This document shows positions 5,702 through 6,450 of a stretch of 6,450 nucleotides of DNA, piece by piece. Source of the DNA: an uncultured Collinsella sp. Lineage in GTDB: Bacteria; Actinomycetota; Coriobacteriia; Coriobacteriales; Coriobacteriaceae. The position numbers were made by a program, and so were the translations under genes. Each line of letters opens with the position of its first letter. Positions within the stretch are counted from its first letter, which is position 1. Under the pieces are notes generated by a model. That model saw only the letters and a list, made by a program, of their open reading frames with translations. It was not told the DNA's origin and made no database searches. Location: positions 1 to 6,450 of the forward strand of contig UQJA01000107.1 in NCBI GenBank assembly GCA_900541285.1, written 5' to 3'.

Positions 5702-6450
5702 ATGAACAACGGACTGTTTACGTACTTAGCAGCATTGCTACTGTTTGGTTCCAACGGCATCATCGCCGCTGCCATCGCGCTGCCGAGCTCCGATATCGTG
5801 CTACTACGCACGTTTTTGGGCGCACTTTCGCTTGTCACCGTCCTCGCCATCACCCAACGCCATAAGTTGCAGGCGCCGTCTCGCCCCCGCGAAGCCGCAG
5901 CCCTCCTCCTTTCGGGAGCCGCGCTGGGCGCTAGCTGGATTTTTCTGTTCCGCGCCTACCAGACGATCGGCGTCGGCATATCCTCACTGCTGTACTACTG
6001 CGGCCCTATCATTGTCATGGCGCTCTCCCCGCTCATCTTTGGCGAAAAGCTGACCGGTGGCAAAATCGCCGGGTTTATCGCCGTCGCCTGCGGCGCTTTT
6101 CTCATTGCAGCGCAAGGTTTAGGCGGCAACATGCCCATAGCGGGCATCGTCTGCGGCATCGCCTCGGCATTTTGCTATGCGCTGATGGTCATCGCCAGCA
6201 AGGGTGCGCCGCACATCGAGGGTCTCGAGAACTCCGCGCTCCAGGTGAGCGCCGCCTTTGTGACCGCACTGGTCCTCACGCTCATCACGCAGGGCGCTCC
6301 CTCGTTCCTGTCCGCCGGCGTCGCCGCCAGTATTGATTGGCGCGCCGTCGCTATGCTCGGCGTCGTCAACACCGGCATTGGTTGCCTGCTCTACTTTAGC
6401 GCCGTCGCCAAGCTGCCCGTCCAAACCGTCGCCGTCGTCGGCTACCTCGA
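5702..6450 (+). CDS. EamA/DMT-family transporter (partial, 3' end outside window)
   Basis: 249 codons are open to the window edge; the family is usually about 280-300 residues, so some 40-50 are missing. The Drug/Metabolite Transporter superfamily has ten membrane helices in two EamA repeats and often exports amino acids or other metabolites. Repeat 1 shows ALLLFGSNGIIAAAIALPSSDIVLLRTFLGA in TM1-2, and YQTIGVGISSLLYYCGPIIVMALSPLIFGEKLTGGKIAGFIAVACGAFLI, here split as helices near residues 85-115 and 120-138, with the family EKLT turn. Repeat 2 runs from GIVCGIASAFCYALMVIASK to LGVVNTGIGCLLYFSAVAKLPVQTVAVVGYLE, where the window stops just before the usual E-P of that motif. ATG at 5702 has GAGGGG (5686-5691) 10 nt before it. 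It is divergent from the LysR gene, which probably controls it. Substrate cannot be told from sequence. Confidence 0.92.
   Translation, partial: MNNGLFTYLAALLLFGSNGIIAAAIALPSSDIVLLRTFLGALSLVTVLAITQRHKLQAPSRPREAAALLLSGAALGASWIFLFRAYQTIGVGISSLLYYCGPIIVMALSPLIFGEKLTGGKIAGFIAVACGAFLIAAQGLGGNMPIAGIVCGIASAFCYALMVIASKGAPHIEGLENSALQVSAAFVTALVLTLITQGAPSFLSAGVAASIDWRAVAMLGVVNTGIGCLLYFSAVAKLPVQTVAVVGYL

Noticed and set aside
6119..6424. Minus-strand open frame in the EamA gene
   Set aside because: It is antisense to clear transporter helices, with no start signal.

Overview
This looks like a chromosomal segment of a GC-rich gut Actinobacterium, most likely Collinsella or a close relative in the Coriobacteriia. 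That is an inference from base composition, strong AAGGAGG-type ribosome binding sites with GTG starts, and gene style; I could not run a search. I see no transposase, integrase, CRISPR array, tRNA or rRNA.

Layout, left to right. (1) 2-784, minus: the first 261 codons of a gene running off the left edge. It encodes an acidic N-terminus, a MarR-type winged helix and an Arg-Gly-Gly repeat tail. (2) 785-936: its leader, with several small hairpins, two of them capped by GAGA tetraloops. (3) 937-2352, minus: a DHA2-type (EmrB/QacA) MFS exporter. Its leader can fold into three hairpins, the last covering its ribosome binding site. (4) 2557-2967, plus: a short peptide deformylase-like protein with Met at the usual catalytic Gln position. 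It is followed by a hairpin terminator shared with the convergent gene. (5) 3043-4563, minus: an unusual fusion of an XRE/Cro helix-turn-helix to a complete AlaA-type alanine aminotransferase. A strong internal ribosome binding site and ATG sit exactly at the start of the enzyme part. (6) 4564-4725: upstream region with repeated GTTCAATT motifs spaced by whole helical turns. (7) 4726-5583, minus: a LysR-type regulator, divergent from (8) 5702-6450, plus: an EamA/DMT-family transporter cut by the right edge. A perfect 6-bp-arm T-N11-A LysR box lies between these two.

How the genes may work together: the LysR/EamA pair is a classical regulator-plus-exporter unit. The XRE-AlaA gene looks self-contained, with a DNA-binding head, an enzyme that makes alanine from pyruvate and glutamate, and its own operator cluster. 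It is a possible one-gene metabolic sensor and trigger enzyme that may also release a free aminotransferase by internal initiation. The XRE-AlaA fusion and the MarR-RGG protein are the two most unusual things here.
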